Assembly (NCBI GenBank): GCA_027035575.1
Contig: JALVUQ010000024.1
Span: forward strand, 1-64,000
DNA from: Desulfurellales bacterium
GTDB lineage: Bacteria; Campylobacterota_A; Desulfurellia; Desulfurellales; Hippeaceae
Reading direction: 5' to 3'
DNA length: 64,000 nt
Below are positions 1 to 10,162 of this stretch, one piece after another. Position 1 is the first letter of the stretch; every line of letters begins with the position of its first letter. Below the pieces are notes generated by a model. It ran no database searches. It was not told where the DNA came from and saw only the letters and a list, made by a program, of their open reading frames with translations. A program made the position numbers and the translations under genes.

Positions 1-587
1 GAAACGATTCAAACGAAAGACTGGAGTTTTTGGGCGATGCCGTTTTGGAGTTGATTGTTACGGAATATTTAATCGACAAATACAGAGACACAGATGAGGG
101 AAAATTGTCCAAAATCAGAGCCGCAACGGTAAATACCGAGGTCTTGTCTTCGATTGCAACAAGACTTGAGATGTACCGTTACATATTTGTCGGTAAAAGT
201 GAACAGAAAGAGGGCATTATGTACAACAAAAGCATTCTTGAGAATACCTTTGAAGCTTTGGTCGGTGCAATCTATTTGGACGGCGGTTTGGATAATGCAA
301 GGGGCTTTGTTATTAGCCAACTTTCTGGTACAATAGATAAGATTGTAGAGACAGGTATGATTTTTGACCACAAAACCTATCTGCAGGAGTTGACTCAAAA
401 GAGGTTTTCATGCCTTCCCGAGTATAAAATTATAAAAGAACTCGGTGAGGAGCACAACAAAACATTTCACTGTGAGGTTTTTATTGACGGCGTGAGTTAC
501 GGAAAAGGAGTCGGAAAAAGTAAAAAGGAGGCGGAGAAAGAAGCCGCCAAAAAAGCCATAGAGAGGATAGAGAAAAGGGATGTTTAA
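1..587 (+). CDS. rnc: Ribonuclease III, 5' end cut off by the window
   Basis: Endoribonuclease that cuts double-stranded RNA in rRNA and mRNA processing. The open frame runs in from the window edge (first full codon at base 3) and shows the family signature NERLEFLGDA at once, so about 40 N-terminal residues lie outside the window. The second acidic active-site segment (ENTFEALVGAIYLDGG) follows, and the last 70 or so residues form the double-stranded RNA binding domain, with its Lys-rich helix near the end (KSKKEAEKEAAKKA). The stop overlaps the era start by 8 bases, so the two are translated together; rnc-era is a common bacterial pairing. Confidence 0.97.
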   Translation, partial: NDSNERLEFLGDAVLELIVTEYLIDKYRDTDEGKLSKIRAATVNTEVLSSIATRLEMYRYIFVGKSEQKEGIMYNKSILENTFEALVGAIYLDGGLDNARGFVISQLSGTIDKIVETGMIFDHKTYLQELTQKRFSCLPEYKIIKELGEEHNKTFHCEVFIDGVSYGKGVGKSKKEAEKEAAKKAIERIEKRDV

Positions 588-1473
588 ATCTGGATTTGTT
601 GCGATTATAGGAAAACCCAATGTTGGAAAATCAACGCTTCTAAATCTTTTAATCGGTGAAAAGATAGCGATAGTGTCACATAAGCCTCAAGCCACAAGAA
701 AGTCTGTCAGGGGAATTTTGACTACGGATGAATACCAGATTATCTTTGTCGATACACCGGGCATACACAAATCGCAAAAAAAGCTAAACGAGGCAATGAT
801 TAAGTATATAGACGAGGCTATCGATGATTTTGATGTTGCACTTGTCATAACGGATAATCAGGGAACGATAGATGACATTATGGAGGAGTATTTGAGAAAA
901 ATAGCCTCCAAAAATAAGAAATCCGTGCTTGTGATAAATAAAATAGATTTGATGGACAGAAAGCGCATTGAAGAGATTAAAAACAGTTTTACCGAGATTG
1001 TAAAGTTTGATGCAATTATAGAAACATCGTTAACATCCTCCGCAGATGCCAAAGAAAAGATTCTTACGGCGCTGCTTTCTTTGCTTGATGAGGGTCCTAA
1101 GTACTATGAAGACGACATAATAAGCACGGAAACCGAGAGATTTATAATCTCTGAAATTATCAGGGAAAAGATAATGAACCTTGTTGCAAAAGAGGTGCCC
1201 TACCATATAGCCGTTGTTGTTGATGAGATGAAATACAGGCAGGAAAAGGGGATTTACTACATCAAAGCGACAATAATAGTTGAAAGAAAAACGCAAAAAA
1301 TGATAGTTATAGGAAAAGACGGCAAGCTAATTAAAGAGATAGGAAAACTTGCCAGGATTGATATAGAGAATTTTTTGGACAGCAGGGTATTTTTGGAGTT
1401 GTGGGTTAAGGTTAAGGAAAATTGGACAAAGAAGGAAAAGGCGATAAAAGAGTATATGAATCCAAGGTATTAA
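580..1473 (+). CDS. era: GTPase Era
   Basis: Ras-like GTPase with a KH domain that binds the 3' end of 16S rRNA and helps mature the small ribosomal subunit. The G1 loop GKPNVGKS is at residues 11-18, DTPG at 58-61 and NKID at 120-123. The C-terminal KH domain shows its GxxG loop (GKDG) near residue 247. The length of 297 residues is normal. The ATG lies inside the end of rnc and the stop directly abuts the mgtE start, so this gene sits in a tightly coupled operon. Confidence 0.97.
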   Translation: MFKSGFVAIIGKPNVGKSTLLNLLIGEKIAIVSHKPQATRKSVRGILTTDEYQIIFVDTPGIHKSQKKLNEAMIKYIDEAIDDFDVALVITDNQGTIDDIMEEYLRKIASKNKKSVLVINKIDLMDRKRIEEIKNSFTEIVKFDAIIETSLTSSADAKEKILTALLSLLDEGPKYYEDDIISTETERFIISEIIREKIMNLVAKEVPYHIAVVVDEMKYRQEKGIYYIKATIIVERKTQKMIVIGKDGKLIKEIGKLARIDIENFLDSRVFLELWVKVKENWTKKEKAIKEYMNPRY

Positions 1474-2847
1474 ATGGCTAAGGAACATTCCAACACAAAG
1501 GTTTTAGTGCAGACCATAAGGAAATTTATAAGAAAAGATGCAATAGACAACGTTTGTAATATAGTAAAGAAATTACATCCCGCAGATATAGCCAAGATTG
1601 CTCAAAATCTTGCTCCTGATGAAAGGGTTGTGCTGATAAAATCCATAAGTGATATTAAATTAAGAGCCGAGACCATAGAATATCTCGACGACTATTCCGT
1701 TGCTGCCGATATATTGAGCAATTTTTCGCCTCAGGAAATTGCAAAGGTTTTGGAGAGCATTTCGGTTGACAAAGCTGTTGACATATTTGACGAGTTGGAC
1801 GAGGAGATTGCCGAAGAGGTTCAAAACCATCTCGATTCTAAAGTAAGGGAAGAGATGATGGCGCTGGCGAAGTATGCCGAGGATACAGCCGGCGGTATAA
1901 TGAACCCCGATTTCTTTGCCATTGATAAGGATATGACGGTTGAAGAGGCTATTGAGGCAATCAGAAAGGCAAGCAAAGAGAAGCGCATAATATATGTTTA
2001 TGTTATAAATAAGCACAGACATCTTATCGGCGTTGTTACGCTGAGGGCTTTGATAACGGCAGATAAAAACGAAAAAATAGAATCCATAACAAATACCAAC
2101 GTTATTTCAGTCAGAACAGATATGGACCAGGAAGAGGTAGCAAAGATAGTCGAAAAATACGACCTGTTGTCCATACCCGTTACTGACAACAAAAACAGAC
2201 TTGTCGGTGTTATTAACGTTGATGATATTATTGATGTTATAAGAGAGGAAACCACTGAGGATATATATAAACTCGCCGGTACATCCGAAGACGAGATGGA
2301 AGAGGTGGGTGTTTTAAGTATTATTAAATACAGAGCGCCCTGGTTGATAATGAGTTTGTTGGGTGAGTCTGTTTCGGGAAGCGTCTTGAAGTTTTTTGAC
2401 GGTACACTGAAAAGCGCCATATCACTCTCATTTTTTATGCCTTTGATTATGGCTTTGGGAGGAAACACGGGGCAGCAGTCTCAAACAATTGTCGTCAGGG
2501 CTTTGGCTATCGGAAAATTTGATGAAAGCGGTATCTGGATTATAATAAAAAAGCAGATAAAAACGGCTCTTTCCATAGGTGCGCTGTTTTCTTTTTTAGG
2601 CTTTGCTATGGCATTTGTTTTCCAGCACAACGTACATCTCGCTGTTGTGGTGGCTCTGTCTTTGTTTTTGTCTATGTTTTTATCGACGATGATTGGCGCT
2701 ATGCTTCCTGTTGGTTTAAAAAAGATAAACGTTGACCCTGCTGTTGCCGCATCGCCTTTTATATCTGCCTTAAACGATATAATGGGTTTGTTTATATATC
2801 TTTTAATAGCCACGCTGATGATAAAATATACGGGAGTTAGGTTATGA
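1474..2847 (+). CDS. mgtE: MgtE-type magnesium channel
   Basis: Inner-membrane Mg2+ channel of the MgtE/SLC41 family, gated by cytosolic Mg2+. Domain order is typical: an acidic helical MgtE_N domain (about 1-130), two CBS domains (about 138-260), then five membrane helices (about 285-457). The pore region has the family motif GGNTGQQ and the DPAVAASPF...D segment before the last helix. The 457 residues match the usual length. There is no gap after era, and the last four bases overlap glmM (ATGA). No room exists for its own leader, so no Mg2+ riboswitch directly precedes it. Confidence 0.95.
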   Translation: MAKEHSNTKVLVQTIRKFIRKDAIDNVCNIVKKLHPADIAKIAQNLAPDERVVLIKSISDIKLRAETIEYLDDYSVAADILSNFSPQEIAKVLESISVDKAVDIFDELDEEIAEEVQNHLDSKVREEMMALAKYAEDTAGGIMNPDFFAIDKDMTVEEAIEAIRKASKEKRIIYVYVINKHRHLIGVVTLRALITADKNEKIESITNTNVISVRTDMDQEEVAKIVEKYDLLSIPVTDNKNRLVGVINVDDIIDVIREETTEDIYKLAGTSEDEMEEVGVLSIIKYRAPWLIMSLLGESVSGSVLKFFDGTLKSAISLSFFMPLIMALGGNTGQQSQTIVVRALAIGKFDESGIWIIIKKQIKTALSIGALFSFLGFAMAFVFQHNVHLAVVVALSLFLSMFLSTMIGAMLPVGLKKINVDPAVAASPFISALNDIMGLFIYLLIATLMIKYTGVRL

Positions 2848-4196
2848 AACTCTTCGGTACGGATGGTATAAGGGGGAAAGCCAATGTCTATCCTATGGTC
2901 GGAGACTTGGCGTATAAGCTGGGTAAAGCACTTGTTTATGCTTTGGGCAACAACACAAAAAACAAAAAGAAAAAAATAATTATAGGCAAAGATACGAGAC
3001 TCTCCTGCTATATGCTTGAAAGTGCATTGACAAGCGGCGTTGTTTCGATGGGTGCTGATGCCTATCTTGTCGGTCCTATGCCTACTCCGGCAATTGCTTT
3101 TTTGGTTAGAAGTATGAGAGCGGATGCGGGAATAGTTATATCGGCAAGTCACAACCCTTTTGACGATAACGGTATAAAAATTTTTTCAAGCAAAGGGCTG
3201 AAACTTGATGATGAGGTTGAAAGCCGCATAGAAAGTATTATTTTTAGCGGAAAGTTGGATAACAAGGGAGAGCTTGGCAAAAACCTGGGCAGGGCGTACA
3301 GAATAAGAGATACATTGGGACGCTACATAGTTTTTGCCAAAGATACGCTGCCATATACGATGAACCTCGAAGGCTTGAGAATAGTGCTTGATTGTGCAAA
3401 CGGAGCCACATATAAGGTTGCTCCTATGATTTTTGAGGAACTCGGAGCCGAGGTTATAGCAATAAACGACGAGCCGAACGGCATAAACATAAATGAAAAG
3501 TGCGGTTCGACCTATCCGAGCACAATCATAGAGGCAAGCAAGCTCTACAGGGCTGATGTGGGTATTGCATTTGACGGCGACGGCGACAGGGTTTTTATGG
3601 TTGATGAGAGGTATAATCTGATTGACGGGGACATTATTTTATCTATTTTGGCTAAGGATATGAAGAAGAAAGGCATTTTAAAGAACGATACCGTTGTCGG
3701 AACGGTTATGACTAATTACGGACTTGAGAGGGTTCTTGCATCGCAGGGTATTAAACTCGAGCGTGTTGATGTCGGTGATAAAAATATAGTAAAAAGAATG
3801 ATAGAGGGAGGATTCAACTTGGGCGGAGAGCAGTCCGGTCATATTGTATTGTCAGATTTGAATACGACGGGGGATGGGATTATTACGGCTTTGGCTGTTC
3901 TGTCCGTTGTCAAGCAGGAAAGAAAAAGTCTTTCTCATTTATACGGTGATTATAAAAAAGCACCTGAAAAGACCGTAAATGTTACTGTTAAAGAGAAACC
4001 TCCTCTTGAGGATATTAAGGAAATTCAGGATGCTGTATCAGAGGCTAAAAAACTTATTGATAACAAGGGCAGGGTTGTTGTCCGATATTCGGGAACCGAG
4101 CCGTTTTTGAGAATAACCGTTGAGTCGGACGATTTTTCTAAAATTGACAGATGTATAGGCAACATAGAAAAAGCCGCAAAAAGAGTTTTATCTTAG
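2844..4196 (+). CDS. glmM: Phosphoglucosamine mutase
   Basis: Converts glucosamine-6-phosphate to glucosamine-1-phosphate on the way to UDP-GlcNAc, for peptidoglycan and LPS. It begins MKLFGTDGIRG, diagnostic for GlmM among hexose-phosphate mutases. The phosphorylated serine is S102 in SASHNP; the metal loop DGDGDR lies near 243-248, the sugar-binding loop GEQSGH further on, and the phosphate-binding RYSGTEPF near the C-terminus. The 450 residues are typical. It overlaps mgtE by four bases and is followed 15 bases later by a thioredoxin-like gene. Confidence 0.97.
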   Translation: MKLFGTDGIRGKANVYPMVGDLAYKLGKALVYALGNNTKNKKKKIIIGKDTRLSCYMLESALTSGVVSMGADAYLVGPMPTPAIAFLVRSMRADAGIVISASHNPFDDNGIKIFSSKGLKLDDEVESRIESIIFSGKLDNKGELGKNLGRAYRIRDTLGRYIVFAKDTLPYTMNLEGLRIVLDCANGATYKVAPMIFEELGAEVIAINDEPNGININEKCGSTYPSTIIEASKLYRADVGIAFDGDGDRVFMVDERYNLIDGDIILSILAKDMKKKGILKNDTVVGTVMTNYGLERVLASQGIKLERVDVGDKNIVKRMIEGGFNLGGEQSGHIVLSDLNTTGDGIITALAVLSVVKQERKSLSHLYGDYKKAPEKTVNVTVKEKPPLEDIKEIQDAVSEAKKLIDNKGRVVVRYSGTEPFLRITVESDDFSKIDRCIGNIEKAAKRVLS

Positions 4197-4211
4197 AAAA
4201 AGGAGAACTCT

Positions 4212-4691
4212 ATGAGAAGAATTGTGGGTTTGTTAGTGGTTTTGGTTTTTATCGCGGGTGTGTTTAACGTTAAAGCAGGCAGTTTTGATATTAAGTTAAA
4301 CGGTGTATATTCCAAGCAAAAAAGTACGAATCTTGCAAATTTCATAGGCAAAAAACCCGTTTTGGTTGTTTTCTTTTATCCTCAATGTCCGCCTTGCGAG
4401 AAGGAGGCTTCCACTATAAATAAGATATATAAAAAATATAAGGACTCCATTTTTGTTCTTGGTATCAGTTTAAGCAAAGACAGGTATGATATTGAAGATT
4501 TTATAGACGATTTGGGTATCAAATATCCGATTTACAGAATAGCAAACAAGAACCAGTTGAGAAATATCGGCGGCATTCTGGCAACACCAACATCCGTTTT
4601 GATAAGTAAAGAAGGAAAAATTGTTTGCAAAGTGCCGGGAGTTGTAGATTATAAGGTTATGTCTGAGAAGATAAGTAGGTGTATCAAGTGA
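4212..4691 (+). CDS. Periplasmic TlpA/ResA-like thiol-disulfide oxidoreductase
   Basis: Thioredoxin-fold protein exported to the periplasm. Residues 1-22 are a signal peptide (MRR followed by a hydrophobic stretch) with a likely cleavage after VKA. The active site is C59-P-P-C62 (YPQCPPCEKE), and the cis-proline loop is seen in ATPTS near the C-terminus. The length of 159 residues fits TlpA/ResA/AhpC-TSA-like proteins. A GGAGA ribosome site precedes the ATG. The partner is not clear: no cytochrome c maturation gene is nearby, so a specific role in heme attachment or protein reduction would be a guess. Confidence 0.85.
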   Translation: MRRIVGLLVVLVFIAGVFNVKAGSFDIKLNGVYSKQKSTNLANFIGKKPVLVVFFYPQCPPCEKEASTINKIYKKYKDSIFVLGISLSKDRYDIEDFIDDLGIKYPIYRIANKNQLRNIGGILATPTSVLISKEGKIVCKVPGVVDYKVMSEKISRCIK

Positions 4692-4704
4692 ATTCGGAGG
4701 TAGT

Positions 4705-6294
4705 ATGTTTAAGGTAGCTGTTTGTGACAGTATTTCTGAGAAAGGAATAGAGCTTCTAAAGGCTGAAAAAGAGATAGAGGTTGAGCTGAAAGCGGGTGTG
4801 GATAAAAAGGAGCTGCCTCTGCAGCTTGCAGATGTTGATGCGGTTATTACAAGAAGTGCAACGACAATAGACAAAGAATTTTTGAGTCACTGCAAAAATC
4901 TTAAGGTGATAGGCAGAGCCGGTGTTGGCGTTGATAATATAGATTTGGACGAAGCATCCAAAAAAGGAATAGTGGTTTTAAATATGCCGACCGGCAACAC
5001 TATTGCCGCAACGGAGCACACTATGACATATATGCTGAACTGCTTAAGATTTATGCCAAACGCAAATTACGAGCTAAAATATAAGCATATTTGGGACAGG
5101 AAGAAGTGGATGGGCATAGAGTTAAGCGGCAAGACGCTCGGTATAATCGGTATGGGCAGGATAGGAAGCCGCGTCGCCGTCAGGGCAATGAGCTTCGGGG
5201 CGGATGTAATAGTTTATGACCCGTATATTAAAAAAGAGAAGGCTACAAGCATAGGAGCCAAAATTACGGACAGTTTGGATGAGCTTTTGAAAGAGTCGGA
5301 TATTATTACGATACACACGCCAAAAACCGACGAAACGTACAATATGATTGGTGAAAAAGAGATAGAGAAGATGAAAGATGGCGTTATTTTGATAAACTGC
5401 GCTCGCGGCGGGCTTTACAACGAAGAGGCTTTGTATAACGGTCTGAAAAAAGGAAAGATAAGAGCTTTGGGTATCGATGTTTTTGAAAACGAGCCCCAGC
5501 CGAACCACCCGCTCCAGGAGTTTGACAATGTGTTTGTGACACCGCATCTCGGAGCCAACACGTATGAATCTCAGATTAAGGTTGCAGAGGGCATAGCAAG
5601 GTCGGTTATAGATGCACTAAAGGGCAGGGGCTATGAAAATGCCGTCAATATAGCAATGCCTGAGGAGGAAATCTCCGATATAGGCAAGCAATTTTTAGGT
5701 TTGGCAGAGAGAATGGGCTCATTTTTATCGCAGTACGTTAAGAGTTTTATAAATAAAGTTACGGTCTATTCTCACGGAGAGATAGAAAATTACAACAACT
5801 CTCTTGCTTTGTTTACATCGGTTGGCGTGCTTAAAAATATGGTTGATGAGCATATAAACTATGTAAACGCACCCTACATTGCCAAAGAGCGCGGAATAGA
5901 GATAGACACGAAGATATACAAACAAAAAACCGAATTTAAAAACTATATGGCTATCAAGGCTGAGTATGACAACAACAAGAGCATAGAGATAGGCGGAACG
6001 GTTTTTGAGCCGAACAAGGCGAGAATCGTCTATATGGACGGTTTTGATATGGAGATAGAGCTAAAAGGTAATATAATCGTGTTTAGAAACACAGATAAAC
6101 CCGGCGTTATCGGTATGGTTGGTGCAATATTGGGCAAGTACAATATAAATATAGCCGATTTCAGACTGGGCAGAAAAGAGAAGATGCAAGAGGCTCTCTC
6201 TTTTATAAAAACAGACGAAGAGGTAACAGACGATATTCTCGATGAACTTTTAAGTATCAACGGGGCTATCGCAGCGTCCAAGGTAAAACTTTAA
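4705..6294 (+). CDS. serA: D-3-phosphoglycerate dehydrogenase, long form with ACT domain
   Basis: First step of serine synthesis: oxidises 3-phosphoglycerate with NAD+. The 529 residues match the long bacterial type: a catalytic/NAD-binding half with GIIGMGRIGSRVA near 145-157, the catalytic Arg in NCARGG, Glu in ENEP and His in PHLGANT, followed by an ASB domain (about 320-450) and an ACT domain (about 455-529) that in this family binds serine for feedback control. The ATG follows a clear GGAGG 5 bases upstream. It closes the rnc-to-serA run; the next gene begins after 89 bases. Confidence 0.96.
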   Translation: MFKVAVCDSISEKGIELLKAEKEIEVELKAGVDKKELPLQLADVDAVITRSATTIDKEFLSHCKNLKVIGRAGVGVDNIDLDEASKKGIVVLNMPTGNTIAATEHTMTYMLNCLRFMPNANYELKYKHIWDRKKWMGIELSGKTLGIIGMGRIGSRVAVRAMSFGADVIVYDPYIKKEKATSIGAKITDSLDELLKESDIITIHTPKTDETYNMIGEKEIEKMKDGVILINCARGGLYNEEALYNGLKKGKIRALGIDVFENEPQPNHPLQEFDNVFVTPHLGANTYESQIKVAEGIARSVIDALKGRGYENAVNIAMPEEEISDIGKQFLGLAERMGSFLSQYVKSFINKVTVYSHGEIENYNNSLALFTSVGVLKNMVDEHINYVNAPYIAKERGIEIDTKIYKQKTEFKNYMAIKAEYDNNKSIEIGGTVFEPNKARIVYMDGFDMEIELKGNIIVFRNTDKPGVIGMVGAILGKYNINIADFRLGRKEKMQEALSFIKTDEEVTDDILDELLSINGAIAASKVKL

Positions 6295-6383
6295 ACAATT
6301 TTTTAACGGCATAAAAAGCGTTTATACTTTAAAATATATTTACCGTGTGATACTGTTTGTGAAATAGTTACGGAGAGAGTAGT

Positions 6384-7268
6384 ATGATAAGGGTATATTT
6401 TGCTCTGTTTATCGGTATAGTATGCGTCTCTTTGGCATCCATATTTATAAAATTGACAGGAGATGTGCCGAGTATAATCATAACCTCTTACAGGCTTGTC
6501 ATATCCTCTTTTTTGCTTTTGTCCTACTCGTTTTTTAAGAGAAAAAACGTTTTTGGAAGTGATAGAAAAGTTCTTTTGACTGCCTCTTTGGGCGGAATTT
6601 TTTTAAGCGCCCATTTTATGTTTTGGATAGCCTCGATTCAATACACATCAATCCCAAGTTCCGTAACTCTTGTTTCAACAAGCCCTATATTTGTCGGGCT
6701 TTTTTCATACTTAATACTTAAAGAGAAACAGGGAAGAGCGATTGTAATAAGCATAGCTTTGTCTGTTTTTGGGAGTATTGTTTTGGCATCTTCAGACGGA
6801 GGGCTGTTTTTTAAAACTTTTGACAAACGGGCTTTGCTTGGCGATATGTTTGCACTGCTCGGTGCTGTGGCGGTTTCGGGTTATTTTATTGTAGGCTCAT
6901 ACTTGAGGCGGTTTATGGATATAATGAGCTACATAACGGTTGTTTATAGTTTTGCGGCGTTTTTTTCATTTATTGCTGCCCTATTTTTTAAAGAACCGTT
7001 TTTCGGCTACAGCGAAAGTTCCTATCTGTATATGGTTTTGCTTGCCGTTGTTCCGCAGCTGATAGGACATACATCTTTTAACTATGCGCTGAAGTATGCA
7101 AAAACAAGCGTTGTTGCCATATCGACACTCGGTGAACCTATCGGGGCAAGCATCCTTGCTTATATCATTTTTAAAGAAAAGATAATCCTTATGCAGGGTT
7201 TCGGTATGGCTGTCGTCTTAATATCCATACTTATTGCCGCTGTGAAGGCAAAAAAAGAGATAGACTAA
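6384..7268 (+). CDS. EamA-family (DMT) transporter
   Basis: Integral inner-membrane protein of the drug/metabolite transporter superfamily, probably ten helices formed by two EamA repeats of five. The 294 residues are almost entirely hydrophobic. Repeat hallmarks are visible: LVSTSPIFVGLFSYLILKE in the first half and ISTLGEPIGASILAYIIFKE in the second, the usual helix 4-5 signature with a trailing KE. The ATG has a GGAGAGAG site upstream. The substrate cannot be read from the sequence; relatives export amino acids or metabolites. It stands alone between serA and glnS. Confidence 0.85.
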   Translation: MIRVYFALFIGIVCVSLASIFIKLTGDVPSIIITSYRLVISSFLLLSYSFFKRKNVFGSDRKVLLTASLGGIFLSAHFMFWIASIQYTSIPSSVTLVSTSPIFVGLFSYLILKEKQGRAIVISIALSVFGSIVLASSDGGLFFKTFDKRALLGDMFALLGAVAVSGYFIVGSYLRRFMDIMSYITVVYSFAAFFSFIAALFFKEPFFGYSESSYLYMVLLAVVPQLIGHTSFNYALKYAKTSVVAISTLGEPIGASILAYIIFKEKIILMQGFGMAVVLISILIAAVKAKKEID

Positions 7269-7363
7269 ACAGCAGAATTTTCCTAACTTTAACAGGCCGT
7301 CCTTGAAATGGACGGGTTGTTGTGGTACTATTTGGCGCTTAAAATTAAAAGCCGGGAGTTTGT

Positions 7364-9037
7364 ATGGTAAAGAAAGAATATTCCAATTTTATAGAGGAAA
7401 TCATCGAAAAGGATATTGAAAGCAACAGATATGAAGGGCGAGTTCATACCAGATTTCCGCCTGAGCCAAACGGTTATCTGCACATAGGTCACGCCAAATC
7501 CATATGTTTGAATTTTGCAACCGCTCAAAAGTATAACGGTAAATGCAACTTGAGATTTGACGATACAAATCCTTTAAAAGAGGATAAGGAGTATGTTGAC
7601 TCAATAACGGAAGATGTTAAGTGGCTCGGTTTTGATTGGGAAGACAGGCTTTTTTTTGCATCCTCCTATTTCGATAAAATGTATGAATACGCCGTTTTGT
7701 TAATCAAAAAGAACAAAGCTTATGTTTGCGATTTGAGTGCAGAAGAGATAAGGCAATACAGAGGAACATTGACTTCGCCCGGAAAAGACAGTCCCTATAG
7801 AAATCGCAGTATTGAAGAGAATCTTGAGCTGTTTGAGAGGATGAAAAACGGAGAATTCGCAGACGGCTCAAAAACGCTGAGAGCAAAAATAGATATGTCA
7901 CACCCGAATCTGAATATGAGAGACCCGGTTATGTACAGGATTCTTCATACCCCTCACCACAAAACGGCGAACAGGTGGTCTATATATCCGACATACGACT
8001 GGGCACACTGTTTGGAGGACTCCATAGAGGGTATAACACATTCGCTCTGTACGCTTGAATTTGCCGACCACAGGATACTCTATGAGTGGTTTTTGGATGA
8101 ACTGGGTATATACAAGCCTCAGCAGATTGAGTTTGCAAGGTTGAATTTAACCTATACGGTGTTGAGCAAGAGGAAACTGACCAGGCTTGTTGAGGGCGGT
8201 TATGTTCAAGGATGGGATGACCCTCGAATGCCTACTTTAGCCGGTTTAAGAAGAAGAGGTTATACGCCTGAGTCGATAAGGGATTTTATCGAAAGAACCG
8301 GTGTGACAAAGAGCGACTCCATCGTGGATTATGCGCTTCTTGAGCACTGCATAAGGGACGAATTGAACAAAAATGCAAAGAGAGTTATGGCTGTTTTGGA
8401 GCCTTTGAAGGTTGTTATTACAAACTACCCCGAAGATAAGGTTGAGGAATTGGACGCAGATAACAACCCGGAAAAGCCTGAAGACGGAGTTAGAAAGATT
8501 CCTTTTTGCAGAGAGCTTTACATAGAAAAAGAGGACTTTAGAGAAAACGCTCCCAAGAAATTTTTCAGGCTTGCACCCGGTAGAGAGGTTAGGTTAAAAC
8601 ACGCATATTATATAACCTGCACGGATGTCATTAAGGATGAAAACGGAAATGTCGTTGAGCTGCGTTGTACATACGACCCCAAATCAAAGGGCGGTTGGAC
8701 AGATGACGGCAGGAAGGTTAGGGGTACTTTGCACTGGGTTTCTGCAAGGCACTGCATAGATATAAAGGTAAGGCTGTACGATCATCTGTTTAAAGATGAG
8801 GAACCGGGTAAAGACGATATTGATTTTATAGAATCTCTAAACCCAGACTCCTGTGTGGAGTTGGATAGCTGCAAAGCCGAACCTTCACTGAAGGGTGCCA
8901 AACTTGAGGATAGATTCCAGTTTTTAAGGAAGGGCTATTTTTGCCTTGATAAGGATTCAAACAAAGACAGTCTCATATTTAACAGAATCGCCACGCTGAA
9001 AGATAGCTGGTCAAAGATAGAAAAGAAAACAAAGTAG
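7364..9037 (+). CDS. glnS: Glutaminyl-tRNA synthetase
   Basis: Class I aminoacyl-tRNA synthetase that charges tRNA-Gln directly with glutamine. HIGH is at residues 40-43 ([13 protein letters not shown]) and the KMSKS-type loop is VLSKRKL. The choice of GlnRS over GluRS rests on the [16 protein letters not shown] block, the KEYVDSI segment and the two-lobed C-terminal anticodon-binding beta-barrel with the [16 protein letters not shown] stretch. At 557 residues it is close to E. coli GlnRS (554). The stop is followed one base later by the alr start, so the two are translationally coupled. Confidence 0.96.
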   Translation: MVKKEYSNFIEEIIEKDIESNRYEGRVHTRFPPEPNGYLHIGHAKSICLNFATAQKYNGKCNLRFDDTNPLKEDKEYVDSITEDVKWLGFDWEDRLFFASSYFDKMYEYAVLLIKKNKAYVCDLSAEEIRQYRGTLTSPGKDSPYRNRSIEENLELFERMKNGEFADGSKTLRAKIDMSHPNLNMRDPVMYRILHTPHHKTANRWSIYPTYDWAHCLEDSIEGITHSLCTLEFADHRILYEWFLDELGIYKPQQIEFARLNLTYTVLSKRKLTRLVEGGYVQGWDDPRMPTLAGLRRRGYTPESIRDFIERTGVTKSDSIVDYALLEHCIRDELNKNAKRVMAVLEPLKVVITNYPEDKVEELDADNNPEKPEDGVRKIPFCRELYIEKEDFRENAPKKFFRLAPGREVRLKHAYYITCTDVIKDENGNVVELRCTYDPKSKGGWTDDGRKVRGTLHWVSARHCIDIKVRLYDHLFKDEEPGKDDIDFIESLNPDSCVELDSCKAEPSLKGAKLEDRFQFLRKGYFCLDKDSNKDSLIFNRIATLKDSWSKIEKKTK

Positions 9038-9038
9038 T

Positions 9039-10160
9039 ATGAATTTTAATATAACTGCAACGATACATCTTGACAGGTTACGTTATAATTTTGAAAAGAT
9101 AAGCGATATTGTAGGCAGAAATGTGAGCATAATTCCCGTTATTAAAGCTGACGGATACGGACACGGCATTTTTGAGGTGGCAAATACCCTCCGCGAGTAC
9201 TCCAATGCTGCATATCTCGGTGTTGCGCATACCGAAGAAGCCGTTTTGTTGAGACAAAAAGGTATAAATAAAGATATCCTGGTTATGAGCTGTATGCATG
9301 GTGCGGATTTTGAGGTTATGCACGGTTTGAATATAACGCCGGTTATTCACAGCTTTAAACTGTTAACAGATGCAATCGATTTTGCAAAAAGTAAGGGCAT
9401 TAGGTTTCCCGTGCACTTGAAGTTTAATACGGGTATGTCAAGGCTCGGTATGGATATGGAATTCGCCGAGGAAGTTGTTAAGTTGTGCTCAAAAGAAAAA
9501 GATAGTATTGCACTTGAGGGGCTTATGAGCCATTTCAGCGACTCCGAAAACGACAGTGAGTGGACATTGATGCAGAATGAGAGATTTAAGTCGCTGACAG
9601 AGCTTTTCGAGTCTGCCGATTTTGATGTGAAATACAAACATATAGCAAATACAGGCGCTATTGTGCAGCATAAACAGACCCACTTTAACTGTGTCAGACC
9701 GGGATTGGGTTTATACGGCTACCTACCTTCTGCGCATTTGAAAAAGACGGTTGACTTAAAGCCTATTTTAGATGTAAAATCACAGTTGATTAGTATTCAC
9801 GAACTGAAAAAAGGAGAAGGTATAAGCTACGGCAGGACGTTTAGGGCTGAGCGTGATATGGTTGTGGGTGTTGTGGCTTTCGGATATGCAGACGGATTGT
9901 TCAGAAACCTGTCAAACAAAATGGAGTGTTTAATAAACGGTGTAAGGTGCAGAGGAGTTGGTAGCGTCTGTATGGATATGTTTATGTGCGATATAACGGA
10001 TGCAAATGCATCTGCAGAAGATGAGGTTGTTATTTTGGGTTCATCTTACAAAGAGACCATAACGGCTGACGAGTTGGCGGAAAAAAGCGGAACAATCAGC
10101 TATGAAATTTTGACAAACATAGCAAAAAGCATCAGAGCAAAAAAGGTTTATACGGATTAG
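9039..10160 (+). CDS. alr: Alanine racemase
   Basis: PLP enzyme converting L- to D-alanine for peptidoglycan. The PLP lysine is K36 in VIKADGYGHG, the family signature, and the catalytic tyrosine is in GISYGRTF in the C-terminal domain; the CMDMFMCD segment near the end is also typical. The 373 residues match the usual size. It begins one base after glnS stops, without its own clear ribosome site, and mlaE starts two bases after its stop, so glnS-alr-mlaEFD is probably one transcript. Confidence 0.96.
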   Translation: MNFNITATIHLDRLRYNFEKISDIVGRNVSIIPVIKADGYGHGIFEVANTLREYSNAAYLGVAHTEEAVLLRQKGINKDILVMSCMHGADFEVMHGLNITPVIHSFKLLTDAIDFAKSKGIRFPVHLKFNTGMSRLGMDMEFAEEVVKLCSKEKDSIALEGLMSHFSDSENDSEWTLMQNERFKSLTELFESADFDVKYKHIANTGAIVQHKQTHFNCVRPGLGLYGYLPSAHLKKTVDLKPILDVKSQLISIHELKKGEGISYGRTFRAERDMVVGVVAFGYADGLFRNLSNKMECLINGVRCRGVGSVCMDMFMCDITDANASAEDEVVILGSSYKETITADELAEKSGTISYEILTNIAKSIRAKKVYTD

Positions 10161-10162
10161 TT

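Noticed and set aside
1474-2847. A magnesium riboswitch (M-box) for mgtE
   Set aside because: era ends directly at the mgtE start, so there is no leader to hold one.
7297-7315. CCGTCC-7-GGACGG hairpin between the exporter and glnS as a terminator
   Set aside because: The stem is perfect but is followed by GTTGTTGTGG, not a T-run; it may be a leader structure, but nothing supports a call.
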